From an uncultured Dialister sp. (GTDB lineage: Bacteria; Bacillota; Negativicutes; Veillonellales; Dialisteraceae): a stretch of 7,055 bases of DNA. Made by a program: the position numbers and the translations under genes. The notes below the pieces were generated by a model. It made no database searches and was not told where the DNA came from. It saw only the letters and a program-made list of their open reading frames with translations. This document shows, one piece after another, positions 1 to 5,838 of this stretch. Positions within the stretch are counted from its first letter, which is position 1, and every line of letters begins with the position of its first letter. The DNA is taken from contig NZ_UPZP01000111.1 in NCBI RefSeq assembly GCF_900538805.1, positions 1-7,055 of the forward strand. The letters are read 5' to 3'.

Positions 1-10
1 GAATGCGCGA

Positions 11-69
11 GTCGGCCAAAGTTGGCCCTTAGCCTGCACATTAAAGGGCCTTCCTTTTATTTGGCCGAC
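11..69. repeat. Nested inverted repeat, possible terminator of a gene beyond the left edge
   Basis: The outer arms GTCGGCCAAA (11-20) and TTTGGCCGAC (60-69) are perfect complements. Inside them GGCCCTT (24-30) pairs with AAGGGCC (44-50) around a 13-nt loop. The inner stem is followed by TTCCTTTTAT, a pyrimidine-rich tail that would suit a rightward intrinsic terminator for an unseen upstream gene. The long loop and interrupted T-run make terminator function uncertain; the inverted repeat itself is plain. Confidence 0.6.
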
Positions 70-122
70 CGACCATTCTGCCCCCGGGCGAAGAATCCTG
101 GTACATGTAGATAGTGACACTT

Positions 123-158
123 ACTAGTCCACTAGTTCACTAGCTCACCAGCTCACTA
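123..158. repeat. 8-bp tandem repeat, four copies plus a partial copy
   Basis: The units ACTAGTCC (123-130), ACTAGTTC (131-138), ACTAGCTC (139-146) and ACCAGCTC (147-154) follow each other without a gap, and ACTA (155-158) begins a fifth. Neighbouring units differ by one base, so the array is a slightly diverged microsatellite. It lies about 146 nt upstream of the proposed nhaA -35 box, so a direct effect on that promoter is unlikely. Confidence 0.8.
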
Positions 159-303
159 AAGAATCCCAGTCGGCGAAAAGAAAAACACACCAAATACAGC
201 AGGACCCAAGAAACTAGAAACCAAATACTGTTCATCTATCAATCAATTAACCCATTTAATTACATAGCATTCAATATAATATATAAATAATTAGTAATAT
301 GTA

Positions 304-332
304 GTGACATTATATGCATATTATGCTATTAT
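304..332 (+). promoter_or_regulatory. Promoter of nhaA (sigma-70/sigma-A type)
   Basis: GTGACA (304-309) and TATTAT (327-332) are separated by exactly 17 nt. Each hexamer matches the consensus at five of six positions. The expected transcription start near 339 would give a leader of about 32 nt before the nhaA ATG. The surrounding DNA is A+T-rich. No operator for a NhaR-like regulator is recognisable. Confidence 0.65.
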
Positions 333-357
333 TTGAATAGAATATTTCTTTTCGTTG

Positions 358-364
358 AAAGGAG
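358..364 (+). promoter_or_regulatory. Ribosome binding site that fixes the nhaA start
   Basis: AAAGGAG at 358-364 is 6 nt upstream of the ATG at 371. An in-frame TTG at 365 touches this site directly and so cannot use it, which favours the ATG. Confidence 0.85.
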
Positions 365-370
365 TTGACT

Positions 371-1585
371 ATGAGACGAAAAATCGAATCCTTGAGCACC
401 ACATTTCTTTCTTTTTTGCGTTCAGAAGCATCCGGCGGTGTGATTCTTCTGATCTGTGCCATCCTGGCTGTCATCATGGCCAATTCTCCCTGGGGAAAGA
501 CCTATGAGCACATCCTTCACACTCCCATAGCCATCGGTTTTGGCGATTATTCCCTGGAAATGGGACTGCTTCACTGGGTGAATGACGGGCTCATGGCTAT
601 TTTCTTCTTCCTGGTGGGTCTGGAAATCAAGCGGGAATTTCTCTTTGGAGAACTGAAAACGAAATCCGCCATGATTCTTCCGGTATGCGGCGCTTTGGGC
701 GGCATGCTGGTGCCTGCCCTGTTCTACAGCCTTTTGAACTTCGGCACGGAAACCACCGGCGGCTGGGGCATTCCCATGGCCACGGACATTGCCTTTGCTT
801 TGGGCATCATGACCATGGCTGCCAGAAGTGCTCCTCCGGGACTCATCGTCTTCCTCACCGCCCTGGCCATCGTGGATGATCTGGGCGCCATCGTGGTGAT
901 TGCCCTCTTCTACAGCACCGACCTTGCCTGGTTTGCCCTTCTGGCAGGCCTAGGCGCACTGGCAGCTGCTTTCGTGCTGAACCGCATGAAAATCCGTTTC
1001 TTCCCGGCTTACCTTGTTTTGGGCCTCATTGCCTGGTATTTCTTCCTGAAAGCAGGCATCCACCCCACCATTGCCGGTGTTATCCTGGGCTTTGCCATCC
1101 CCGCCGACGGAAACTGCAAAACCTCCATGCTCCATCTTTGGGAAAAGAGGATTTCTCCCTGGTCCGCCTACCTCATTATGCCGGTATTCGCCCTGTCCAA
1201 TGCAGGCGTTGAAATCTCCCTGTCCACTTTGGACTTCTCCTCTCCCCTCCCCTGGGGCATTCTGGCCGGTCTCTTTCTGGGAAAACCGGTGGGCATCTTC
1301 GGCTCCGTCTACCTTCTTCATAAATTAGGAAATATAGACATCCCCGGCAAAGCCTCTCCCCGTGAACTGGCGGCCACAGGTATGCTTGGCGGCATCGGTT
1401 TCACCATGTCCATCTTCATCGCTTCCATCGCCTTCACTGACCCGGCCCTCCTGAACCTGGCCAAATTCTCCATCCTCATGGCCTCCACCGTTTCCGCTGC
1501 AGCGGGCACCCTGGTCTTCCTCACCACCGGCTCCAAATGCAAAGACAAAGAAGCCCTGCCCCTGTCGGATATGGAAAAAGTGTAA
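371..1585 (+). CDS. nhaA: Na+/H+ antiporter NhaA
   Basis: This is an integral membrane antiporter that exports Na+ (or Li+) in exchange for external H+, serving salt and pH homeostasis. The 404-residue product is close to the usual NhaA length (about 390). The paired transport aspartates are in TALAIVDDLGAIVV (D169, D170; E. coli D163/D164), and MATDIAFALG carries D139 (E. coli D133). LGKPVGI (K305) matches the lysine of TM10, and GGIGFTMSIFI (340-350) is the typical late-helix motif. Most of the protein is hydrophobic helix, beginning near residue 21, with a short charged tail (about 388-404). The ATG at 371 is chosen for its 6-nt spacing from AAAGGAG. The gene stands alone between its own promoter and terminator, convergent with trpS. 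Identification is firm; physiological ion preference is inferred from the family. Confidence 0.96.
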   Translation: MRRKIESLSTTFLSFLRSEASGGVILLICAILAVIMANSPWGKTYEHILHTPIAIGFGDYSLEMGLLHWVNDGLMAIFFFLVGLEIKREFLFGELKTKSAMILPVCGALGGMLVPALFYSLLNFGTETTGGWGIPMATDIAFALGIMTMAARSAPPGLIVFLTALAIVDDLGAIVVIALFYSTDLAWFALLAGLGALAAAFVLNRMKIRFFPAYLVLGLIAWYFFLKAGIHPTIAGVILGFAIPADGNCKTSMLHLWEKRISPWSAYLIMPVFALSNAGVEISLSTLDFSSPLPWGILAGLFLGKPVGIFGSVYLLHKLGNIDIPGKASPRELAATGMLGGIGFTMSIFIASIAFTDPALLNLAKFSILMASTVSAAAGTLVFLTTGSKCKDKEALPLSDMEKV

Positions 1586-1602
1586 ATTTGTTATAACATC
1601 AT

Positions 1603-1637
1603 AAAATCCCGGCGCTCCTGAAAGAGCCGGGATTTTT
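1603..1637 (+). terminator. Intrinsic terminator of nhaA
   Basis: AAAATCCCGG (1603-1612) pairs with CCGGGATTTT (1627-1636), and CTC/GAG extends the stem inward past a 2-nt bulge. The stem ends in TTTTT, and the hairpin starts 17 nt after the nhaA stop codon. The A-run on the left arm would also give a short U-run in the leftward direction. Confidence 0.88.
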
Positions 1638-1673
1638 GAATGCACCTGCGGAATCATATCATCATCTATGTTG

Positions 1674-1721
1674 CCTCCCCCATCTATGGGGAGGGGGCCT
1701 CATCAGCGGTGGAAGGGGCCC
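1674..1721. repeat. Palindromic intergenic repeat unit (degenerate)
   Basis: CCTCCCC (1674-1680) and GGGGAGG (1688-1694) form a perfect 7-bp stem with a 7-nt loop. GGGCC (1695-1699) and GGCCC (1717-1721) form a second stem around a loop containing AGCGGTGGAAGG. The overall shape, a CTCCCC hairpin followed by a GCGGTGGAAGGGG segment, resembles a small repeat family I associate with Bacillota intergenic regions. Family membership is by resemblance only. Confidence 0.5.
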
Positions 1722-1782
1722 TGCTCTCCCATAACATACAGGCGCTCTGCCATCAGTTTACAGAGAACAAGCACAAGTTTTC

Positions 1783-1908
1783 CCATGCTCCCCTGTTATT
1801 TCGACGAAAGCGCTGGAGCATGGAGAAATCTTAATTTCTCACAGTGTAAGCCCCGTGCTGTGCTGTCTTTCCGAGCGAAGCGGAGTCGGGAAATCTCCCT
1901 GCTCCGTC
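1783..1908. repeat. Pair of diverged direct repeat units, each containing hairpins
   Basis: Unit 1 begins TGTTATTTCGACGAAAGC at 1794 and reaches GAGAAATCT near 1831. Unit 2 begins TGTCTTTCCGAGCGAAGC at 1864 and reaches GGAAATCTCCC near 1899. They share the same order of motifs (TGT, TTTC, CGA, GAAGC/GAAAGC, GAG, GAAATCT). Unit 1 sits in stems CCATGCTCC (1783-1791)/GGAGCATGG (1815-1823) and GAGAAAT (1823-1829)/ATTTCTC (1834-1840). Unit 2 folds as CGGAG-tc-GGGA (1881-1891) against TCCC-tg-CTCCG (1896-1906). These look like degenerate copies of a mobile or recombinogenic intergenic repeat. Confidence 0.6.
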
Positions 1909-1947
1909 GACTATTGTCCGGTCCGGCGCTCTTTGATTCCATTTTCC

Positions 1948-2015
1948 TAAGAAATATGATCACATGCAAAAAAGGACGTAGGAAATTTCCTTCGTCCCTT
2001 TTATCATATTTCTTA
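1948..2015. repeat. 13-bp perfect inverted repeat enclosing the trpS terminator
   Basis: TAAGAAATATGAT (1948-1960) is the exact reverse complement of ATCATATTTCTTA (2003-2015). The right arm includes the trpS stop codon and the preceding AA of its last codon. The terminator stem sits in the centre, so the trpS mRNA end could fold into one long two-tier hairpin. Confidence 0.8.
1968..1998 (-). terminator. Intrinsic terminator of trpS
   Basis: Read leftward, GGACG-A-AGG pairs with CCT-A-CGTCC (plus positions 1974-1982 and 1989-1997, one A-A mismatch) and is followed by TTTTTT (1973-1968). It lies 15 nt past the trpS stop codon. On the other strand the same stem is followed by only four T, so weak two-way action is possible. 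Confidence 0.85.
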
Positions 2016-3074
2016 TTTCAGCAGGTTGCCGTCTTCGAAGTAGTTGATTCTCATGGCTCTTCTGACTTTCTGGAGGGTGCCGTCGGCTTTGGCGGCTGCT
2101 TTTTCTGTGCCGGTCCTGAGGATATCCACCACGTCATCCAGGTGCTGTTCCCAGTACTGGCGGCGTTCACGGATAGGTGCCAGTTCTGCCTGCATCACGT
2201 TATTGAGGAAGCGTTTGACTTTGACGTCGCCCAGGCCGCCTCTGGTATAGTGGGCTTTCATTTCGTCCAGGTTCTTGTATTCCGGCAGGAATTCGGCAAA
2301 GTATTCGTCTTTGCAGAAGGCGTCCAGGTAGGTGAATACGGGGTTGCCTTCCACGTGGCCGGGATCGTCTCTTCTGAGATGGGTGGGGTCGGTGAACATG
2401 GACATGACTTTCTTTTCAATGTCTTCCGGTTTTTCGCAGAGGTAGATGCAGTTGCCGATGGATTTGCTCATCTTCGCTTTGCCGTCGATACCGGGAAGGC
2501 GGAGGCTTGCCTTGTTGGAGGACAGGACGATTTCCGGTTCCACCAGGGTTTCGCCGTAGATGTCATTGAATTTGCGGACGATTTCCCTTGTCTGTTCCAG
2601 CATGGGTTCCTGGTCTTCCCCTACGGGGACGGTGGTGGCATCGAAGGCGGTGATGTCGGCTGCCTGGCTGACGGGGTAGCAGAGGAAGCCGGCGGGGATG
2701 CTGGCTTCAAAGTGTTTCTGCTGGATTTCCGCTTTGACCGTGGGGTTTCTTTCCAGGCGGGAAACGGTGACCAGGTTCATGTAGTACATGGTCAGTTCCG
2801 GCAGAGCCGGTACCATGGACTGGATGAAAATATTGGATTTTTCGGGATCAATGCCTACGGAAAGGTAGTCCAGGGCTACCTGAAGTACGTTTTTCCTGAC
2901 TTTTTCAGGATTGTCCGCATTGTCGGTGAGGGCCTGGGCATCGGCGATTTCGATGTAGACTTCGTCAAAGGTTCCGGAATTCTGGAGAGCAACTCTTTCC
3001 CGAAGGGATCCTACATAGTGGCCTACGTGGAGATGTCCGGTGGGACGGTCGCCGGTTAAAATAATTTTTTTCAT
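2013..3074 (-). CDS. trpS: Tryptophanyl-tRNA synthetase
   Basis: This cytoplasmic class Ic aminoacyl-tRNA synthetase activates tryptophan with ATP and charges tRNA-Trp. The product is 353 residues, within the usual range (330-350). The HIGH-type signature is HVGH (16-19) in GDRPTGHLHVGHYVGSL. The KMSKS loop is exact at 201-205, and YPVSQAADI (133-141) carries the aspartate (D140) expected to contact the indole nitrogen. The N-terminal GDRPTG pattern, RLERNPTVK (106-114) and PIRERR (300-305) resemble the streptococcal/clostridial TrpRS branch more than the E. coli or B. subtilis forms. The ATG at 3074 is preferred because AGGAG (3084-3088) lies 9 nt upstream; an in-frame TTG at 3083 abuts that site. 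The glmS terminator and a private promoter upstream make it a single-gene unit. Confidence 0.96.
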   Translation of the reverse strand: MKKIILTGDRPTGHLHVGHYVGSLRERVALQNSGTFDEVYIEIADAQALTDNADNPEKVRKNVLQVALDYLSVGIDPEKSNIFIQSMVPALPELTMYYMNLVTVSRLERNPTVKAEIQQKHFEASIPAGFLCYPVSQAADITAFDATTVPVGEDQEPMLEQTREIVRKFNDIYGETLVEPEIVLSSNKASLRLPGIDGKAKMSKSIGNCIYLCEKPEDIEKKVMSMFTDPTHLRRDDPGHVEGNPVFTYLDAFCKDEYFAEFLPEYKNLDEMKAHYTRGGLGDVKVKRFLNNVMQAELAPIRERRQYWEQHLDDVVDILRTGTEKAAAKADGTLQKVRRAMRINYFEDGNLLK

Positions 3075-3109
3075 ATATGACAACTCCTATCCATGAATAT
3101 ACTTTCTTT

Positions 3110-3138
3110 ATTGTATGCTTAAAAGCAGGTTTCCGCAA
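3110..3138 (-). promoter_or_regulatory. Probable promoter of trpS
   Basis: Read leftward, TTGCGG (3138-3133) and TACAAT (3115-3110) are 17 nt apart. The -10 box matches five of six consensus bases; the -35 box keeps only the TTG. Transcription would start near 3103, giving a leader of about 29 nt. That leader is too short for a T-box, and no T-box sequence is seen in the gap. Confidence 0.5.
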
Positions 3139-3169
3139 CTGCCCGCCGGAAAAAGGAGGCAGTCGGAAA
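3130..3169. repeat. Long inverted repeat overlapping the trpS -35 box
   Basis: TTTCCG-ca-ACTGCC (3130-3143) pairs with GGCAGT-CGGAAA (3158-3169): 12 bp with a single 2-nt bulge and a 14-nt loop. The left arm covers the proposed -35 hexamer. It could be an operator, a decayed terminator (on the minus strand TTTT follows after CCTGC) or an extra transcript-end structure behind glmS. Function is unknown. Confidence 0.6.
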
Positions 3170-3183
3170 TATCATGCAGTAAG

Positions 3184-3214
3184 AAAAAGGCACAGGCCAA
3201 AAGGAGCCTGTGCC
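3184..3214 (-). terminator. Intrinsic terminator of glmS
   Basis: Read leftward, GGCACAGGC (3214-3206) pairs perfectly with GCCTGTGCC (3197-3189) around an 8-nt loop and runs into TTTTT (3188-3184). It begins about 10 nt after the glmS stop codon, which separates glmS transcription from trpS. Confidence 0.93.
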
Positions 3215-3223
3215 GTATATTTC

Positions 3224-5050
3224 TTATTCTACAGTCACCGATTTGGCCAGGTTTCTTGGCTTGTCCACATCGTTTCCTCTCTTCACGCTGGTGTAGTAGG
3301 CGAGAAGCTGCATGGGAATGACGGAAAGGATGGGGGCAATGAAGAAGTCCACTCTGGGGATACGAACGGTTTCGGTGGTGTACTTGCCCAGTTCCTTGTC
3401 GTCATCGTAGCCGATGCCAAGGACTTCGGCGCCCCGGGCTTTAACTTCCTGGATGTTGCTGTACATTTTGGAGCTGACAGCGTCCTGGGTGGCAACCGCA
3501 ATGACCGGGGTGTCGGCGGTGATGAGGGCCAGGGTGCCGTGTTTCAGTTCGCCGGCTGCATAGGCTTCTGCATGGATGTAGGACACTTCCTTCAGTTTCA
3601 GCGCCCCTTCCATGGCGATGGCGTAGTCGATGGAACGGCCCAGGTAGAAAATGTCGCTGGCTTTGATGAGGCGGTCTGCCACGTCGGACATATGGTCCTT
3701 TTCTTCCAGCACCTTTTCAATCTGCTTGGGCAGGTCCCGAAGGCCGTCGGTAATCTTATGAATCAGTTCTGTGGAAATGGTGCCTCTGAGCTGTGCCATG
3801 TAGAGGGACAGCAGGAGGAGTGCCACCAGCTGGGTGGTGTAAGCCTTGGTGGATGCCACGGCAATTTCCGGGCCTGCCAGGGTGTATACCACGTTGTCCG
3901 CTTCACGGGCAATGGAGGAGCCGATGGAGTTGGTAACGGCCAGACTCTTGGCGCCATGTTTCTTGGCTTCCTTCAGGGCTTCCAGGGTATCAATGGTTTC
4001 ACCGGACTGGCTGACCACGATGCAGAGGGTGTGGCTGGTGGTGAGAGGTTTGCTGTAGCGGTATTCGGAAGCGATTTCCACGGCCACCGGAATCTTTACA
4101 AACCGTTCGATATAGTGCTTTGCCACCAGGCCTGCATGGTAGGCGGTGCCGCAGGCAGTGATGAGGATATTGTCAATGTTATCGAAGCATTCTTTAGTCC
4201 AGTTCAGGTCAGGGAATGCAACGGAGCCGTCCTTGTTCAGGTGAATCTGCACGGTGTCTCTCACTGCTTTGGGCTGTTCGAAGATTTCCTTCAGCATGAA
4301 ATGGGGATAACCGCCCTTTTCTGCTGCTTCCGCAGACCAGGTGACCTTCTGGATTTCCTTCCGGATCGGCTTTCCGTCTTTATCATAAACGGCTACGCTG
4401 TCCTTCTTCACCACTGCCAGTTCTTCATCATCCAGAATGTAGATATCCCTGGTGTGGTTGATGACCGCCGGAATATCGGAGGCAATGAAGTTTTCACCTT
4501 TGCCCAGACCGATGATAAGGGGATTGTTCTTCTTGGTGCAGATAATGGTGTCAGGATAGGAGCTGTCCATGATGACAAGGCTGTAGGAGCCTTCGATGAT
4601 GGAAAGCATCTTGCGGACGGTGGAGAAGAAATTGCCGTCGTCCAGTTCTTCCAGCAGATGGGCTACAATTTCCGTATCCGTTTCAGATTTGAAAACATGG
4701 CCCTTTTCCATGAGGTCTTTTTTCAAAGTCAGGTAGTTTTCAATGATACCATTATGAACCACTACGAAATGGTTATGGCAGTCTCCATGGGGATGGGCAT
4801 TCCTGTCGGACGGTTTGCCATGGGTTGCCCAGCGGGTATGACCGATGCCGATATGGCCGGAGAGGGGATGTTCCTTCAGCTCATTTTCCAGATTCACCAG
4901 ACGGCCCTGTTTCTTTTCAATGTTGATTTTTCCATTTTCATATACCGCAATGCCTGCAGAATCATATCCTCTGTATTCCAGGCGGCGAAGTCCGTCAATC
5001 AAAAAGTTGGTGGCATTTCCACTGCCTACATAACCTACAATACCGCACAT
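3224..5050 (-). CDS. glmS: Glutamine--fructose-6-phosphate aminotransferase (isomerizing)
   Basis: This cytoplasmic enzyme makes glucosamine-6-phosphate from fructose-6-phosphate and glutamine, the entry step to UDP-GlcNAc for peptidoglycan. The 608-residue product is full length. The N-terminal glutamine amidotransferase type II domain (about 2-220) starts with MCGIVGYVG, Cys2 becoming the nucleophile after Met removal. GHTRWATHG (R73), HNGIIENY (from 99) and ETDTE (123-127) follow. Two SIS sugar-isomerase domains come next: ITACGTAYH (297-305), SQSGET (347-352) and ASTKAYTTQ (399-407) in the first, then KEVSYIHAEAYAAGELKHG with E488 and H504 in the second. The terminus DKPRNLAKSVTVE carries K603. 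AAGGAGG (5061-5067) precedes the ATG by 10 nt. It is a single-gene unit with its own promoter and terminator, and I see no glmS ribozyme in the short upstream gap. Confidence 0.98.
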   Translation of the reverse strand: MCGIVGYVGSGNATNFLIDGLRRLEYRGYDSAGIAVYENGKINIEKKQGRLVNLENELKEHPLSGHIGIGHTRWATHGKPSDRNAHPHGDCHNHFVVVHNGIIENYLTLKKDLMEKGHVFKSETDTEIVAHLLEELDDGNFFSTVRKMLSIIEGSYSLVIMDSSYPDTIICTKKNNPLIIGLGKGENFIASDIPAVINHTRDIYILDDEELAVVKKDSVAVYDKDGKPIRKEIQKVTWSAEAAEKGGYPHFMLKEIFEQPKAVRDTVQIHLNKDGSVAFPDLNWTKECFDNIDNILITACGTAYHAGLVAKHYIERFVKIPVAVEIASEYRYSKPLTTSHTLCIVVSQSGETIDTLEALKEAKKHGAKSLAVTNSIGSSIAREADNVVYTLAGPEIAVASTKAYTTQLVALLLLSLYMAQLRGTISTELIHKITDGLRDLPKQIEKVLEEKDHMSDVADRLIKASDIFYLGRSIDYAIAMEGALKLKEVSYIHAEAYAAGELKHGTLALITADTPVIAVATQDAVSSKMYSNIQEVKARGAEVLGIGYDDDKELGKYTTETVRIPRVDFFIAPILSVIPMQLLAYYTSVKRGNDVDKPRNLAKSVTVE

Positions 5051-5143
5051 AAATGGTATTCCTCCTTATATTCATACTGATTCAAGATTTTATTTGTATA
5101 GGGAAACTGTGTTCATCCAATCCAAGTTATACATACGTTTCAT

Positions 5144-5171
5144 ATTATATCACAAACCGTATATTTTTGAA
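5144..5171 (-). promoter_or_regulatory. Promoter of glmS, extended -10 type
   Basis: Read leftward, TATAAT (5149-5144) is preceded by TG and one base (TGATATAAT), a perfect extended -10. TTCAAA (5171-5166) 16 nt upstream is a four-of-six -35 match. The start near 5137 gives a leader of about 86 nt, which shows no structure I recognise. Confidence 0.7.
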
Positions 5172-5181
5172 ATTGAACGGA

Positions 5182-5215
5182 CAAAGGCGCCGGGATAAGG
5201 GTTCCGGCGCCTTTG
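5182..5215 (-). terminator. Terminator hairpin after the sppA-YIP1 operon
   Basis: CAAAGGCGCCGG (5182-5193) and CCGGCGCCTTTG (5204-5215) form a perfect 12-bp stem with a 10-nt loop, about 20 nt past the YIP1 gene stop codon. Read leftward the tail is TTTGTCCGTTC, not a clean T-run, so termination may be partial. The strong stem also insulates the glmS promoter just downstream. Confidence 0.78.
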
Positions 5216-5235
5216 CCAAATATTCTTTTCCTATT

Positions 5236-5826
5236 TTACATCTGGGTAATCACAGATTCAAGGTTCTGCACATCCTGCATATTGGCAATGCCTTCCACCG
5301 CCGCTGCCACACCAAGGGCCATGAGGGCGATGAAGAAAATCACCATGAGGATATAGGGCGTCAAAGCAATGAGGAACGATTTCCCCGGACGGAAACGATA
5401 ATTCTGTCCGATGGCCGTCACGTCCAGATAGAAGGACCACACCCAGATGACAAAGCTGCCGATGCCGGAAAGGGCACCCGCCCCCACCACTGCCAGGAAG
5501 GTGAAGAAAACAGAAAAGGCCATGGGCAGGGAAGATGCCATGAAGCCGGCGGTAATCCCCCGAGCCGTACCCATGCCGCCCCAGAAGCCGGAAATATAGT
5601 CAATCACTGCGCTGTGCACCAGAAGGGCAGCTCCCATAAAAAGAACCATGAGGAGAAACTGCACCACCAGCCCCGGCCCCTGCTGAAAGAGGGACAGGGA
5701 CAGAAGGAAGACCACAAAAATCCAGATGAGAAATGCTTCTTTCAGCTTTTCCTCATTGGTAATTTCCATCAATGCCTGCCGGGGTGATGTGATAAGGGCT
5801 ATCGCCAGGTCAAGTAAATGATTCAT
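5236..5826 (-). CDS. YIP1 family multi-pass membrane protein
   Basis: The 196-residue product has a short amphipathic N-terminus containing SPRQAL (14-19), a pattern common at the start of bacterial Yip1-domain proteins. About five hydrophobic segments follow, roughly at 31-47, 53-75, 92-115, 121-140 and 150-176. A glycine-rich FWGGMGTARG loop (81-90) comes between the second and third, again typical of the family. The bacterial Yip1 domain has no settled biochemical role; the eukaryotic relatives act in membrane trafficking. The ATG at 5826 is served by AAGGAGG (5832-5838), which contains the sppA stop codon, and only 10 nt separate the two genes. Co-transcription and probably coupled translation suggest a job linked to membrane protein turnover, but that is inference. 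The family call rests on pattern recognition and could be another small polytopic family. Confidence 0.75.
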   Translation of the reverse strand: MNHLLDLAIALITSPRQALMEITNEEKLKEAFLIWIFVVFLLSLSLFQQGPGLVVQFLLMVLFMGAALLVHSAVIDYISGFWGGMGTARGITAGFMASSLPMAFSVFFTFLAVVGAGALSGIGSFVIWVWSFYLDVTAIGQNYRFRPGKSFLIALTPYILMVIFFIALMALGVAAAVEGIANMQDVQNLESVITQM

Positions 5827-5831
5827 ACAAT

Positions 5832-5838
5832 CCTCCTT
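5832..5838 (-). promoter_or_regulatory. Ribosome binding site overlapping the sppA stop codon
   Basis: Read leftward, the sppA stop TAA runs directly into GGAGG (TAAGGAGG), 5 nt before the YIP1 gene ATG. A ribosome ending sppA therefore uncovers or occupies this site, which favours translational coupling. Confidence 0.85.

Larger units (their letters stand above)
1..303. other. Gene-free left-edge region with repeats
   Basis: No convincing reading frame is present. The stretch holds a nested inverted repeat (11-69), then a segment around 74-100 ending in GGGCGAAGAATCC that looks like a remnant of the 'ATTCTGxxxGAAGAATC' type of intergenic repeat. A partner-like AAGAATCCCAGTCGGCG follows at about 159-175. 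Between them lies an 8-bp tandem repeat (123-158). From about 230 onward the sequence becomes very A+T-rich and leads into the nhaA promoter. I see nothing else in it. The remnant interpretation rests on resemblance only. Confidence 0.55.
1586..2012. other. Non-coding gap between the convergent nhaA and trpS ends
   Basis: No gene is credible here: the frames that stay open lack ribosome binding sites and run antisense into trpS. The gap holds the nhaA terminator, a palindromic repeat unit (1674-1721), two diverged repeat units with hairpins (1783-1908), and the trpS terminator inside a larger inverted repeat (1948-2015). The dense repeat content suggests old insertion of small intergenic elements between two transcription terminators, a position where they do little harm. 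Confidence 0.7.

Noticed and set aside
123..158. CRISPR-like array
   Set aside because: The repeated units are 8 bp and contiguous, with no spacers and no cas genes nearby.
275..280. Alternative nhaA -10 box TATAAT
   Set aside because: No acceptable -35 hexamer lies 16-18 nt upstream; the pair at 304-332 is much better. The match is expected in such A+T-rich DNA.
365..370. TTG start two codons upstream for nhaA
   Set aside because: It touches the AAAGGAG directly and leaves no spacing; the ATG at 371 is ideally placed.
1668..3059. 463-codon plus-strand open frame through the intergenic repeats and across trpS
   Set aside because: Most of it is antisense to the well-supported trpS, and the rest crosses repeat hairpins and the trpS terminator.
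3075..3223. T-box leader controlling trpS
   Set aside because: The gap is too short after the glmS terminator, and no T-box consensus or specifier-stem architecture is visible.
3077..5080. Very long plus-strand open frame (667 codons) opposite glmS
   Set aside because: It lies antisense to glmS, whose catalytic residues and length are all correct. It has no ribosome binding site and a composition typical of a mirrored reading frame.
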